A DNA stretch of 64,000 nt from DASQJJ01 sp964598355 (GTDB lineage Bacteria > Patescibacteriota > Microgenomatia > Levybacterales > UBA12049): assembly GCA_964598355.1 (NCBI GenBank), contig CAZRBN010000001.1, positions 1 through 64,000 on the forward strand, read 5' to 3'. The position numbers and the translations under genes are program-made. A model generated the notes under the pieces. It worked only from the letters and a program-made list of their open reading frames with translations. It ran no database searches and had not been told where the DNA came from. Shown piece after piece: positions 1 through 8,765 of this stretch (position 1 is its first letter; each line of letters begins with the position of its first letter).

Positions 1-330
1 ATTCAAATTGGAAAGATTCAAAGAATTTTGCCCGGCCTTGTTAAGAATTTCTACATTTGCAGAAGTTCCTCCAGTCACAATACCGCCATCGCCACCGGTA
101 TTGAAATCTGACCTATTCCCTCCGGTATCTCCTTTCACAGACACGTTATTCTCAAACTGAGCATTATTGTGTTGATTGATGCTTGCGTTATTGTTCTCTG
201 AAAGTGAGGCATTAGTCCTTGAAAAAGCACCATTTCCTGACACTCGAACATCTGCCAAAGCAGATGGTGCTAGGGCACCAAAAAACAACGTTCCCACTGC
301 AATGAAGTTAACTATTTTACTTTTGAGCAT
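1..330 (-). CDS. secreted Asn/Gly-rich repeat protein, C-terminus cut by window edge
   Basis: This is the N-terminal 110 residues of an unrecognised exported protein; the rest lies outside the window. A signal peptide covers about residues 1-28, with a hydrophobic stretch ending in ALAPSALA before the mature start. The mature part is rich in Asn, Gly, Ser and Thr, with elements such as NNNAS, NTGGDGG and VTGG that suggest a repetitive beta-rich surface protein. A very strong Shine-Dalgarno AAAGGAGGTG lies 8 nt before the ATG at 330. This is unusual here, because most genes in the window are leaderless or weakly led, so high expression is likely. Function unknown. Confidence 0.75.
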   Translation of the reverse strand, partial: MLKSKIVNFIAVGTLFFGALAPSALADVRVSGNGAFSRTNASLSENNNASINQHNNAQFENNVSVKGDTGGNRSDFNTGGDGGIVTGGTSANVEILNKAGQNSLNLSNLN

Positions 331-460
331 TACTATTTCACCTCCTTTCTTTGAGACTTTCATAATGGAATTTACTGGTATGAGGCAAGCTTTGGAAGCG
401 TAATAAAGTAGTTTCAAAAAAATAGAGGTCTACTCACAACTAGTAGCGAAAAAAGTATGC

Positions 461-466
461 TACACT
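461..466 (+). promoter_or_regulatory. -10 element of leaderless promoter for PAQR gene
   Basis: TACACT is followed by exactly 6 nt and the ATG at 473, the same TANNNT-N6-ATG geometry seen at many genes in this window. No convincing -35 hexamer is visible 17 bp upstream. Confidence 0.45.
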
Positions 467-472
467 TAAGTA

Positions 473-1106
473 ATGACTACCCTCTCACTTATAGAAGAAA
501 TTTTTAGTAGCATATCTCATGGAGTGGGGGTTATTCTCGCTACCGCTGCACTTGCTTTCTACTTTTTACGAGTCGCCAACCTTCAAGATATATGGAAAGT
601 GGTGGGTGTTAGCATTTTTGGAGGAAGCCTTATTCTTCTCTATCTTATTTCAACACTTTCTCACAGTCTAGTGTATACAAAAGCAAAACGTGTTTTCCTA
701 ACATTGGATCATAGTGCAATTTATCTGTTGATAGCAGCAACCTATACTCCTTTTTTACTGACGGTCCTTCGAGGTCCCCTTGGATGGAGTATGCTTATTG
801 TTACATGGAGTGTTGCAATAGGAGGCATTGTATTACACGCAATTTATTTTGACCGAGTAAAACTTCTTTCTCTTATTTTGTATCTCTCTTTGGGATGGCT
901 TATTATTCTTGCTTTCAAACCATTACTCCACNNNNNNNNNNGCAGTCCAAATCCCTACGGTACTTCTTCTTTTGACAGGTGGCATTTTTTATACAGGGGG
1001 TGTTGGTTTTTACATTGCGAAAAAATTACCTTTTAATCATACTATTTGGCACATATTTGTGATACTTGGAAGTGCGTGCCATTTTCTTGCTATTTCTCTA
1101 CTCTGA
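473..1106 (+). CDS. hemolysin III / PAQR-family membrane protein, interrupted by assembly gap
   Basis: Multi-pass membrane protein of the hemolysin III (YqfA/TrhA, PAQR) family. Family hallmarks are visible: an N-terminal ISHGVG motif, STLSHSL, DHSAIYLLIAATYTPF, and in the last part GGIFYTGGVGFY followed by HTIWHIFVILGS. The conserved Ser/His/Asp residues of the family's putative metal site are present. Ten N at 932-941 break the gene: the 5' part is in one frame and the 3' part (from about 942) is in another. The gap is therefore a placeholder of unknown true length, not evidence of a frameshift. Roughly seven transmembrane segments are expected. Its physiological role in bacteria is poorly defined (membrane-lipid homeostasis has been proposed for the family). 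Confidence 0.85.
932..941. other. assembly gap (10 N)
   Basis: A run of ten N inside the PAQR gene. Conserved family motifs on both sides lie in different frames, so the true gap length is not a multiple of 3 relative to ten. Confidence 0.98.
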
Positions 1107-1183
1107 AAGCTTTTGAAAAACCCATATACCAAACTTGTCTAAAAAGTTGCCAACATGGTTTACTTCATATATCAGATATATAC

Positions 1184-1486
1184 ATGGACTCTGTAATCAT
1201 GATCTGAACCAAGCTCATATAATTCTTTTGGTTCTACTGTACAGCATAAAGGTCGCCGTATTTCAGCAGCCATCACTACACAGGGTCTAAGGATATACGC
1301 TGATCAAACTTATGGAGATATTTTAAAGAAAGCCTCTCTGGCAACAGATGAATATCTTTACTTTTTTCTGTTTCTGGAGGAGAGCCAAATGCGCCTGGAG
1401 GAGAAGAAACAATGTATGGTTTATTTATAGAGTTCGGAGAAGGAGCAAATCCTCGCATCCCTATTATTTATGAAAGAACCTTATAG
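1184..1486 (+). pseudogene. possible frameshifted ORF remnant in an otherwise gene-free stretch
   Basis: Between the PAQR gene and groEL (1107-1536) there is no intact gene. A coding-looking stretch runs from an ATG at 1184, which meets TGA at 1200 after five codons. It continues in another frame as an open frame from 1203 to about 1360 (containing the peptide ADQTYGDILKKASLATDEYL). After a T6 run at 1362-1367 it continues in the first frame to TAG at 1484-1486 (containing GGEPNAPGGEETMYG). Reading it as a single protein needs two compensating indels. I do not recognise a family. It could equally be noncoding; the call is weak. Confidence 0.22.
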
Positions 1487-1536
1487 GCGATACTTGTTGA
1501 AACTCTCAATTGAGGTGAAGATGAAGATTTTTTAAT

Positions 1537-3177
1537 TTAGTACATTCCGCCCATGCCGCCCATGCCTCCACCTGGCATTGCTGGTTCTTTCTTTTCTTCT
1601 GGAATATCAGTGACTAATGCTTCTGTTGTGAGGACCATCATACCAACTGATGCTGAATTTTCTACCGCGCTTCTAGTTACTTTTGCTGGATCAACAACCC
1701 CTGCTTTTACTAAGTCACCAAAGGAATTGGTCATAACATTGTAGCCGTAATTGTCTTCTTTGCCTGAATATTCTTCAACAGTCTTTACAACCCATCCTTC
1801 ATCAACTCCTGCATTCTTTACAATACCTCTCATTGGCTCAGAAAGCGCTTTCCAGAGAAGATCTACTCCGACTTTTTCATCATCACTCAGTCCTGCTTTG
1901 AGTGCTTCCAACACTTTTCGTGCTTTAAGAAGTGCTACTCCTCCGCCTGGAACAATTCCTTCTTCCAAAGCAGCTTTGGTTGCTGCAACTGCATCATTGA
2001 CGCGCTCTTTCTTATCTTTCATTTCAACTTCAGTTGCTGCACCAACATTGATGACTGCAACACCACCTGCTAATTTAGCAAGTCTTTCCTGAAGTTTTTC
2101 TCGGTCAAAGTCTGATGTTGACTTTTCAATTGCTCCTCTAATTTGTGCGATTCGGGATTTCAGTAGCTTTGGATCACCTTTACCACCGATAATTCTGGTT
2201 GTTTCTTTATCAGACCACACTTTGTCTGCTCTTCCACAATCCTCAACAGTAACACTGTCTAATTTTCGTCCAGTATCTTCTGAAATAACTTGTCCACCTG
2301 TCAAAATCGCAATATCTTGAAGCATTTCTTTTCGTCTATCTCCAAATCCAGGGGCTTTGACTGCAATAGTGTTGAAAGTACCTTTTAATTTATTTATCAC
2401 AAGTGTTGTTAAGGCCTCACCCTCAATATCATCAGCAATAATGACAAAATTCTTAGTGACTTTAATGAGATTTTCAAGGAAAGGAAGCATTTCTTGAAGA
2501 TTTGAAATCTTTTTGTCAGTAATTAAAATATATGGAGCATCGATTTCTGCTTCCATTTTGTCTGGATTAGTCACAAAGTATGCCGATGCATATCCTTTGT
2601 CAAATTCCATTCCTTCTTTGTAATCAATAGACATTTCAACGCCTCGACCTTCTTCAACAGTTACAACGCCGTCTTTACCGACTTTTGCAAGCGCTTCTGC
2701 AATCATATTACCAATGGTCTCGTTTTGTGCAGAAATGGTAGCTACTTTTGCAACGTCACCGTCTTTGACTGGCTTACTCATTTTCTTGATTTCAGCAACA
2801 ACAGCTTCAACTGCCTTATGCAGCCCTGTCTGCATAATCATTGGATTTGCACCTGCAGTGACATTTTTAAATCCATAGTTAATAATGGATTGTGCAAGAA
2901 TAGTTGCGGTGGTTGTTCCATCACCAGCAACATCATTTGTCTTGGAAGCTGCTTCTTTGACCATTTGTGCCCCCATATTTTCAAATGCATCTGGAAGTTC
3001 TATTTCTTTTGCAACAGTAACACCGTCATGGATAACAGAAGGTCCCCCCCATTTTTTGTCCAAAGAGACATTTCGTCCTTTTGGTCCAAGGGTGGTAACA
3101 ACTGCTTGTGCAAGCTTATTAACTCCTGCAATAAGAGCTTGTTGTGCATCTTGTCCGTATTTTATTTGTTTAGCCAT
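1537..3177 (-). CDS. groEL: 60-kDa chaperonin GroEL
   Basis: ATP-dependent chaperonin subunit forming the double-ring cage that folds cytosolic proteins together with GroES. Length of 546 residues is typical. Visible features include the N-terminal AKQIKYG, the nucleotide-binding TLGPKGRNV near residue 30, the catalytic-loop motif AGDGTTTAT near residue 85, and the Gly/Met-rich C-terminal tail GGGMGGMGGMY. It lies 34 bp downstream of groES and is transcribed with it. The long open frames on the opposite strand are shadows of this gene. Confidence 0.98.
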   Translation of the reverse strand: MAKQIKYGQDAQQALIAGVNKLAQAVVTTLGPKGRNVSLDKKWGGPSVIHDGVTVAKEIELPDAFENMGAQMVKEAASKTNDVAGDGTTTATILAQSIINYGFKNVTAGANPMIMQTGLHKAVEAVVAEIKKMSKPVKDGDVAKVATISAQNETIGNMIAEALAKVGKDGVVTVEEGRGVEMSIDYKEGMEFDKGYASAYFVTNPDKMEAEIDAPYILITDKKISNLQEMLPFLENLIKVTKNFVIIADDIEGEALTTLVINKLKGTFNTIAVKAPGFGDRRKEMLQDIAILTGGQVISEDTGRKLDSVTVEDCGRADKVWSDKETTRIIGGKGDPKLLKSRIAQIRGAIEKSTSDFDREKLQERLAKLAGGVAVINVGAATEVEMKDKKERVNDAVAATKAALEEGIVPGGGVALLKARKVLEALKAGLSDDEKVGVDLLWKALSEPMRGIVKNAGVDEGWVVKTVEEYSGKEDNYGYNVMTNSFGDLVKAGVVDPAKVTRSAVENSASVGMMVLTTEALVTDIPEEKKEPAMPGGGMGGMGGMY

Positions 3178-3211
3178 ATATTTATTAGTTATCAGCTTCT
3201 AGCGCTATAAA

Positions 3212-3505
3212 CTATTTGTTATCAACTGTTCCCAGTATATCATCCTGACTTACTAGTGTCATTTCTTTTCCGTCTACCTTTACTTCATTACCTCCCCATT
3301 TTTTGTACATAACTGTATCACCAACTTTTACGACCATTGAGATTAACTTTCCATCTTTATCTGCTTTGCCTTTTCCCACTGCAACAACTTTTCCCATTTG
3401 TGGTTTTTCTTTTGCAGAATCAGGCAAAATAATACCACTTGCTGTTTTTTCTTCTGCTTCCAGTGGCTCAATAAGCACATTGTCAAATAAAGGTGTTACT
3501 TTCAT
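3212..3505 (-). CDS. groES: 10-kDa co-chaperonin GroES
   Basis: Heptameric lid of the GroEL cage, 97 residues, standard length. Family features include VTPLFDNVLIEP at the N-terminus, the mobile loop KTASGIILPDSAKEKPQ near residue 22, GKVVAVGKG, and KKWGGNEVKVDGKEMTLV near the C-terminus. First gene of the groES-groEL operon, with a promoter and a CIRCE-like palindrome about 50-107 bp upstream, so heat-shock control by an HrcA-type repressor is plausible although hrcA is not in the window. Confidence 0.97.
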   Translation of the reverse strand: MKVTPLFDNVLIEPLEAEEKTASGIILPDSAKEKPQMGKVVAVGKGKADKDGKLISMVVKVGDTVMYKKWGGNEVKVDGKEMTLVSQDDILGTVDNK

Positions 3506-3554
3506 AAATCTTTTTGCGGACAGGCTTTTACTAATTAAGCAGTGAGTTGCTCAA

Positions 3555-3581
3555 ATGTCAGTCTGAGTTACTGACTGCTAA
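3555..3581 (-). promoter_or_regulatory. CIRCE-like operator of groESL
   Basis: Reading toward groES: TTAGCAGTC, 9-nt spacer, GACTGACAT. The canonical HrcA operator is TTAGCACTC-N9-GAGTGCTAA. Here the spacing is exact, the left arm differs from consensus at one base (C to G), and the right arm carries the matching change so that GTC/GAC still pair. The outer right arm has decayed. It lies immediately downstream of the -10, overlapping the expected transcription start, which is the usual CIRCE position. Confidence 0.5.
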
Positions 3582-3582
3582 A

Positions 3583-3612
3583 TTTATACCAGATGAAGTG
3601 AATTTTTGTCAA
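3583..3612 (-). promoter_or_regulatory. sigma-70-type promoter of groES-groEL
   Basis: TTGACA at 3607-3612, 18-bp spacer, TATAAA at 3583-3588. A leader of about 75 nt, containing the CIRCE-like element, precedes the groES ATG. This is one of the few promoters in the window with a long leader. Confidence 0.7.
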
Positions 3613-3696
3613 GACCTATTTATAATCTTCGTTACTCCACTTTGACTCTTTATAGAGTATTTGTATATTTACTTATTTATATTGTATGCTAATACT

Positions 3697-4848
3697 ATGA
3701 TAAAGAAACTTATCCTGCTTGGCCTTGGATTGACACTTCTTGTTGGCCTTCCTCTCGCTATTTTTGTCTTACAAAACCAAACACAGACAAAGAGTGGTGC
3801 AGCAGCTTCAACCAAATTTTCCTTTGATGTTCCAAAAAGCGCTATTGCAGTGGGACAAACGGTCGATGTCCCCATTGTTGTTGATCCTCAAGGAGTGAAT
3901 GCAGTATCTTTTATGAAAATAACGTTTACCTATGATGGAACAAAACTTGATAAAAGTGGCACAACGCCAATAACTATTGATCGAACGAAGTATACCGTCC
4001 TTGAACAACCTGCCATTTCCTGTAATGACAGCACTATCTGCCAGGTGACTTTTACTATTTCAGTCGGTTCTAATAATGATGCTATTATTAAATCTCGTAC
4101 AGCTATAGCGAGTATAAAATTGGTTGCAAAGGCAAATACAAACGCAGGAAGTCCAACAAAGTTAAGTTACGTAACTGGTCAAAACCAAGCGCTCTCTACA
4201 GGACAAGGAGATCAAGCTGCTGAAAATGTATTTCAAGGGGGAGTAGATGGGTTAATTACTATTGGTGCAGATTCAGGCGGAGGAGACGCAACCCCAACTC
4301 CGACTCCAGGAGGTGGTGGAAATCCTACACCGACATCCACCTCTAATCCAACCCCAACTCCAGTCAGTGGTGGAAGTGGTGGATCTAGTGGTGGCGGATC
4401 TAGCGGTGGTGGAAGTAGTGGAGGAGGAACTGATATATCTGTGACGTGTAGCAGTCTTGCAGCAGATGTTGCACAAGGCGCTGCTCCGTTGTCTGTGACT
4501 TTTACAACAGTTGGTAGTTCGACAAATGACAGTGTTACAAAAATTTCCTTAAATTATGGTGATGGATTGGTAGACACTGTCTCCAGTGGATCAGGAATTG
4601 GCACAGACAACGTAAATGCACAAACACCCCATTCCTACACCCGAAATGGTACATTTACTGCAACTGCCACCCTTACAACATCTGAAGGCAAAGTGAGCAA
4701 TCCAGCATCGTGTTCTAAGACGATTACAGTGGGCAGCGGAGTTAGTGGTAATTTACCTCCCACAGGACCTGGACAAACCCTTCTTTTTGTTGGCATTGGA
4801 GGAGCAGCCCTAACACTGGTTGGAGTACTTCTGGTAGCAGGATTGTAG
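3697..4848 (+). CDS. surface protein with cohesin-like and PKD-like domains and LPPTG C-terminus
   Basis: 383 residues. Start chosen at ATG 3697 because MIKKLILLGLG begins a clean signal anchor; an upstream TTG (3661) would add 12 implausible residues. Order: N-terminal membrane segment (about 1-27), a cohesin-like beta domain (about 35-190, with a cohesin-type GQTVDVPIVVD start), a Thr/Pro then Gly/Ser linker (about 200-245), a PKD-like domain (about 250-350, with LNYGDG and HSYTRNGTFTATATL), and LPPTGPG followed by a hydrophobic segment to the end. The LPPTG-plus-membrane ending resembles a sortase signal but lacks the usual basic tail. Probable extracellular adhesion or scaffold role (inference). 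It stands alone between divergent groES and convergent lepA. Confidence 0.75.
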   Translation: MIKKLILLGLGLTLLVGLPLAIFVLQNQTQTKSGAAASTKFSFDVPKSAIAVGQTVDVPIVVDPQGVNAVSFMKITFTYDGTKLDKSGTTPITIDRTKYTVLEQPAISCNDSTICQVTFTISVGSNNDAIIKSRTAIASIKLVAKANTNAGSPTKLSYVTGQNQALSTGQGDQAAENVFQGGVDGLITIGADSGGGDATPTPTPGGGGNPTPTSTSNPTPTPVSGGSGGSSGGGSSGGGSSGGGTDISVTCSSLAADVAQGAAPLSVTFTTVGSSTNDSVTKISLNYGDGLVDTVSSGSGIGTDNVNAQTPHSYTRNGTFTATATLTTSEGKVSNPASCSKTITVGSGVSGNLPPTGPGQTLLFVGIGGAALTLVGVLLVAGL

Positions 4849-4934
4849 AAATAGCTTGTCGTTAATAGCTAGTAGTTAGTGCCCCTATTTAGTTTTCAAA
4901 AATCACAAACAAACTACACCTACTTACTTCCGAC

Positions 4935-6725
4935 TTAACTTCCTTTCATCATTTCAAAGAGGGCTTCTTGAGGAACTTCTACTTTTGAAATACCAAACAT
5001 CTTCTTTTTTCCCTTTTTCTGAGCTTCGAGTAACTTATTTTTCCTGGTTACATCTCCTCCGGACATTTTTGCAAGCATGTCTTTTCTATATGGAGAGATT
5101 TCTGTACGAGCAATAATACGGGCTCCTATAAAACATTGGATAACCTGCTTATATTGTTGTCGCGGTAAATTGTCTTTTAATTTATCTGCTTTATTTCGAG
5201 CCATAAATTCTGCATCTTCACGATACGTTAACTCTGATAATACATCAATTGGCACTTCATTTATTTGCACTCCTACTTCTACCAAGTCAGCATCCCTGTA
5301 CTCAATCAATTCATAATCCACACTGGCAAATCCAGAAGATACAGTCTTTAAATCATTGGAAAGCCCGCGAATAAACATTGCATATGGCATGTCGTACTCC
5401 AAAATGACATTTGTATCCTGGTATTCCATATGCGTCATTTCCCCTTTTCTTTTCTGACATACGGTCATCACTCCTCCCAAATACTCTGAGGGAACAAAGA
5501 CAGTTAAATGCATATATGGCTCTTTATATGACACTTCTTGCCCTGTTCCAATTTTTTCATAGCTCACATGTGGCAAAGTAAACAGAGGATCTAGATTATA
5601 TTCCCGCTGCAGTCGCTGTTTAAAAATATCAGCATGCAATAACCCTAAAAAACCAACACGGAATCCACTGCCTAGAAAGGATGAGTACTCTTCATTAAAA
5701 GTAAGGGAAGCATCAATAAGCGCTAATTTTCCCAAAGCTTCTCGCAAAGGAACCAACTCATCTGTTGATTTTGGATACACACCAAAAAATACCATAGGTT
5801 TTGGCGTAGTATAGCCAGGGAGCGGATCAACCGCAAAATTATTTAACTCAATGGTATCTCCAACTCGCACAAGTCGAATATCTTTTACTCCTGTAACAAT
5901 ATAGCCTATTTCTCCAGCTGATAAGTGACCCGAACTCACGAGTTGAGGAGTGAAATACCCTACATCAATGGCATTGGTTTTGGTACGAGTCTGTACAAGC
6001 TCTAGTGCGTCATTTGTCTTCACTTTTCCATCAATAAGCCTCACAAAAGCAACAACGCCTCGATGCTCATCATAGACAGCATCAAAAATAAGTGCCCGGA
6101 GATTCTTGTCTACAGACCCTATTGGTGCAGGAATTTGCTCAATTGCCTTTTGAAGAAGCGCCTCAACGCCCAAACCCGTCTTCGCAGAGATTTTCAAAAC
6201 CGTATGTGGATCAAATCCTAACACCTCTAATTGTTTGAGTGTCTTCTCTACCTCTGCTCCGTCCATATCGATTTTGTTAATTGCTGGAACAATGACTAAG
6301 TTTTGTTTTTGTGCTGCGCGCAAATGGGCGACTGTCTGGGCTTGTACACCTTTTGTTGCATCAACGAGCAGAATTACTCCTTCACATGCTGCGAGAGTTC
6401 GCGAAACCTCATAGGAGAAGTCTACATGACCTGGAGTGTCTATCAAATTCAACATATATGTTGAATTAATTTTCAAATCCTTTCCATCGTCATCCTGAAC
6501 TTGTTTCAGGATCTCTTTTGGTGTATAGAACATTCTCACCGGGGCTAGTTTGATAGTAATTCCACGCTCACGGGAAATTGGATTTTGATCTAAAAATTGC
6601 TCCTGCTTTCCTAAAATATCTTTTCGGATAGTATTTGTTATCTCCAAAAATCTATCTGACAAAGTTGATTTGCCGTGGTCAATATGCGCAACTATACAAA
6701 AGTTTCTAATAAATTTATTTTCCAT
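4935..6725 (-). CDS. lepA: elongation factor 4 (LepA) GTPase
   Basis: Translational GTPase of the LepA/EF4 family, 596 residues. Motifs: AHIDHGKSTL (G1), RGITIK (G2), DTPGHVDFSYEV (G3), NKIDM (G4), SAKTG (G5), and the LepA-specific C-terminal end GGDVTRKNKLLEAQKKGKKKM followed by VEVPQEAL. Between G2 and G3 there is an insertion of about 15 residues containing KEILKQVQDDDGKD, absent from typical LepA, which is encoded by a palindromic repeat (see 6487-6513). A Shine-Dalgarno AAGGA lies 6 nt before the ATG. Single-gene unit downstream of murJ. Confidence 0.96.
   Translation of the reverse strand: MENKFIRNFCIVAHIDHGKSTLSDRFLEITNTIRKDILGKQEQFLDQNPISRERGITIKLAPVRMFYTPKEILKQVQDDDGKDLKINSTYMLNLIDTPGHVDFSYEVSRTLAACEGVILLVDATKGVQAQTVAHLRAAQKQNLVIVPAINKIDMDGAEVEKTLKQLEVLGFDPHTVLKISAKTGLGVEALLQKAIEQIPAPIGSVDKNLRALIFDAVYDEHRGVVAFVRLIDGKVKTNDALELVQTRTKTNAIDVGYFTPQLVSSGHLSAGEIGYIVTGVKDIRLVRVGDTIELNNFAVDPLPGYTTPKPMVFFGVYPKSTDELVPLREALGKLALIDASLTFNEEYSSFLGSGFRVGFLGLLHADIFKQRLQREYNLDPLFTLPHVSYEKIGTGQEVSYKEPYMHLTVFVPSEYLGGVMTVCQKRKGEMTHMEYQDTNVILEYDMPYAMFIRGLSNDLKTVSSGFASVDYELIEYRDADLVEVGVQINEVPIDVLSELTYREDAEFMARNKADKLKDNLPRQQYKQVIQCFIGARIIARTEISPYRKDMLAKMSGGDVTRKNKLLEAQKKGKKKMFGISKVEVPQEALFEMMKGS
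6487..6513 (-). repeat. palindromic repeat inserted in frame in lepA
   Basis: Plus strand contains ATCCTGAA, loop CTTGT, TTCAGGAT, a perfect 8-bp inverted repeat preceded by GTC and followed by CTC. It is read through as KEILKQVQDD in LepA. From memory, the same hairpin word is a dispersed repeat in many bacterial genomes, which makes this look like a repetitive-element insertion retained in a coding sequence. No second copy was seen in the window. Confidence 0.6.
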
Positions 6726-6957
6726 ATATATTCCTTTTAAGCAACTTGCCCTGTAGGCGTGAAATCATGAGGCGATGACATACACCTCGTGAATGACAAA
6801 CGACCTATCCGGGAGTTACGAATAAATTCCTGATCTATAAAAATAAGCGTTCACCGTCAAGCGTTAAGAAAAAGGTTGAGAAATGTTAACGGTTACCGCT
6901 TCACCTTTAATGCTAGTAACTCATTCTACCAGAAAGTGAGGCTAGAAGAAAGAAAGA
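6726..6957. other. 232-bp spacer between murJ and lepA, no gene seen
   Basis: Only a weak hairpin is visible (CATGAGG around 6768 with CCTCGTG about 12 nt later) and the lepA Shine-Dalgarno. No open frame, RNA gene or good promoter was recognised. Confidence 0.5.
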
Positions 6958-8616
6958 CTATACTTTCGGGCTGGATCCCTCAAGTAACTCCTGAATTTTA
7001 CTGAGTATCTCTTCCCAGTTACCCAGCTTCTTAAACATGAGTACATATGTTTGGGCTTCTTTCACTTGGAAAATCCACGTGAGGAAAAGATATAAAGAAA
7101 GACCAATCAAACTTGTAATTCCAGTAAGCAAAATAAGATTTATTGTATGGGTAGTATCAAAGACTAACTGATCGAGTAACTTCAAAGGAATATATAAAGC
7201 AAAACCGGTAAAGAAAGTAGCAATAATAATTTTTGAAAATGAGAGGAAAAGGTAGGCTTTTGTGAATCCTCCTGTTTTGTAGGAAAGGAGAATAAATAAA
7301 ACAACAAATTGAAAAATACTCCCAAAAGAATACGAAATGGCAATACTAGAAATTCCAGCCTTCATTCCAAATACCATCACTGCTGCAATTCCCAGCATAA
7401 CACCTGTTGAAATTGCTCCTACGACAAGCGGGATAACGGTATCATGCAGTGCATAGAAAGCCCGTGATACTAAGTATGTTAAGGCCTGAGCAAAAAGTGA
7501 AATAGAAAAAAGAGCCAAAATACGACCTGTCATTACTGTTGCTGGCCAGTCAAATTGAGAAGCTCCATATTCGAGTCTCACAATAGGAATTCTCAACACT
7601 AAAAATAATACCGAAATAGGTAGGACTAAATAAAGCATTTGTGAAAGACTTGTCAAAAAGGTTACTTTAAAATCATCAAGCTGTTCTCGTTGCCTTGATA
7701 AAACAGGAAATGCAGCTTGAGCAATTGTTTGTCCAAACAAAGCAACAGGAGCGAATGCTAAGGTTTGAGCATAGTCAAAAATGACATAACTTCTCCCTGG
7801 ATCAGATAAAAATGAAATAAGTGTGACCGTAAGCAGCGTCCCAATTTGAAAAATCGCCAAAGAAATCGTCCTTGGCCACATGAGGTGAAAGATTTCTTTG
7901 ATTCCAGCTACATTTTTCAGTGCTTTTGGATGAAAAGAAAACCCTACTCGTTTTACTAAGGGAATTTGCAGAGCTAAAAAAATAATTGCTCCGATAATAA
8001 CCCCAACAGCAGGAGCAAAGATTCCAAGCCATGGCCATAGTGTTACCATACCAATAATAATTCCCAAGTTGTATAGAGCTGCAGCAATACCAGGAATAAA
8101 AAAGTGGTTATAAGACTGAAGGACAGCAGAGAGAAAGCTTGCAACAATAAAAAATAATTCTCCAATGACAATAACCCGCATGAGATTGGCCATAAGAACA
8201 ATTTGAGAATGACTAAAGCCTGGAGCAATAAGATATGAGAAATACTCAGCAAAAATGACCAAAATTAAAGAAATAACAACGAAAATACCAAGCCCTAATG
8301 ATAAAAGAGTTGAAGCAAATTCATGACCCTCTTTTTCTTTCCCTTTGGATAAATAATCCGAAAATACAGGAATAAAGGCAGATGACAAAGCTCCTGCAAT
8401 AATCAATTGAAACAAGAAATCAGGTAAACGAGAAGAAGCTAGATAAACACCTAAGGTATTAGACGCACCAAAAATACCAACCAAAAAGCGTTGTCTAATA
8501 AGCCCAAGAAACTGCGACAAAATAACTGTTGCCATAATAATAAAGGCTGCAGAAAGGATATTTGTTTGCTGTTTGAGTAAGACATTGAGACTTTTTTTAA
8601 AGAAATTTGTAGGCAT
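6958..8616 (-). CDS. murJ: lipid II flippase MurJ (MVF family)
   Basis: Polytopic membrane protein of 552 residues that flips the peptidoglycan precursor lipid II to the outer face. Family features: the N-terminal LSQFLGLIRQRFLVGIFG segment with the central Arg residues of MurJ, PDFLFQLIIAGALSSAFIPVFS, and about 14 hydrophobic helices. The C-terminus is a short cytosolic tail. It supports a peptidoglycan wall, consistent with the LCP and FemX-like genes nearby. AGGAGAGG lies about 12 nt before the ATG. Divergent from rpsT. Confidence 0.93.
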   Translation of the reverse strand: MPTNFFKKSLNVLLKQQTNILSAAFIIMATVILSQFLGLIRQRFLVGIFGASNTLGVYLASSRLPDFLFQLIIAGALSSAFIPVFSDYLSKGKEKEGHEFASTLLSLGLGIFVVISLILVIFAEYFSYLIAPGFSHSQIVLMANLMRVIVIGELFFIVASFLSAVLQSYNHFFIPGIAAALYNLGIIIGMVTLWPWLGIFAPAVGVIIGAIIFLALQIPLVKRVGFSFHPKALKNVAGIKEIFHLMWPRTISLAIFQIGTLLTVTLISFLSDPGRSYVIFDYAQTLAFAPVALFGQTIAQAAFPVLSRQREQLDDFKVTFLTSLSQMLYLVLPISVLFLVLRIPIVRLEYGASQFDWPATVMTGRILALFSISLFAQALTYLVSRAFYALHDTVIPLVVGAISTGVMLGIAAVMVFGMKAGISSIAISYSFGSIFQFVVLFILLSYKTGGFTKAYLFLSFSKIIIATFFTGFALYIPLKLLDQLVFDTTHTINLILLTGITSLIGLSLYLFLTWIFQVKEAQTYVLMFKKLGNWEEILSKIQELLEGSSPKV

Positions 8617-8730
8617 AATTCTATTATTATCCTCTCCTGAAACTTTTATCAGAACCCTATGTGGAAGAGATTTTTTGAAACGAGCTTTGACAAGAAATCA
8701 ACTCGAAAAACCAAGCGTATGCTTTTTCTC

Positions 8731-8759
8731 TTGCGGATTCAAGTATAGCATGATAAAAT
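8731..8759 (+). promoter_or_regulatory. leaderless promoter of rpsT
   Basis: TTGCGG (8731-8736), 17-bp spacer, TAAAAT (8754-8759), then 6 nt and ATG at 8766. The expected start of transcription falls on the A of the ATG, which also decides between the two candidate start codons (8760 and 8766). Confidence 0.6.
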
Positions 8760-8765
8760 ATGGTC

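Noticed and set aside
473..1106. True frameshift in the PAQR gene
   Set aside because: The frame change coincides with the 10-N gap, so it reflects unknown gap length.
2725..3210. 161-residue open frame opposite groEL
   Set aside because: Exact antisense of a highly conserved gene, Cys/Ser/Phe-rich low-quality sequence, no start signals; a shadow of groEL.
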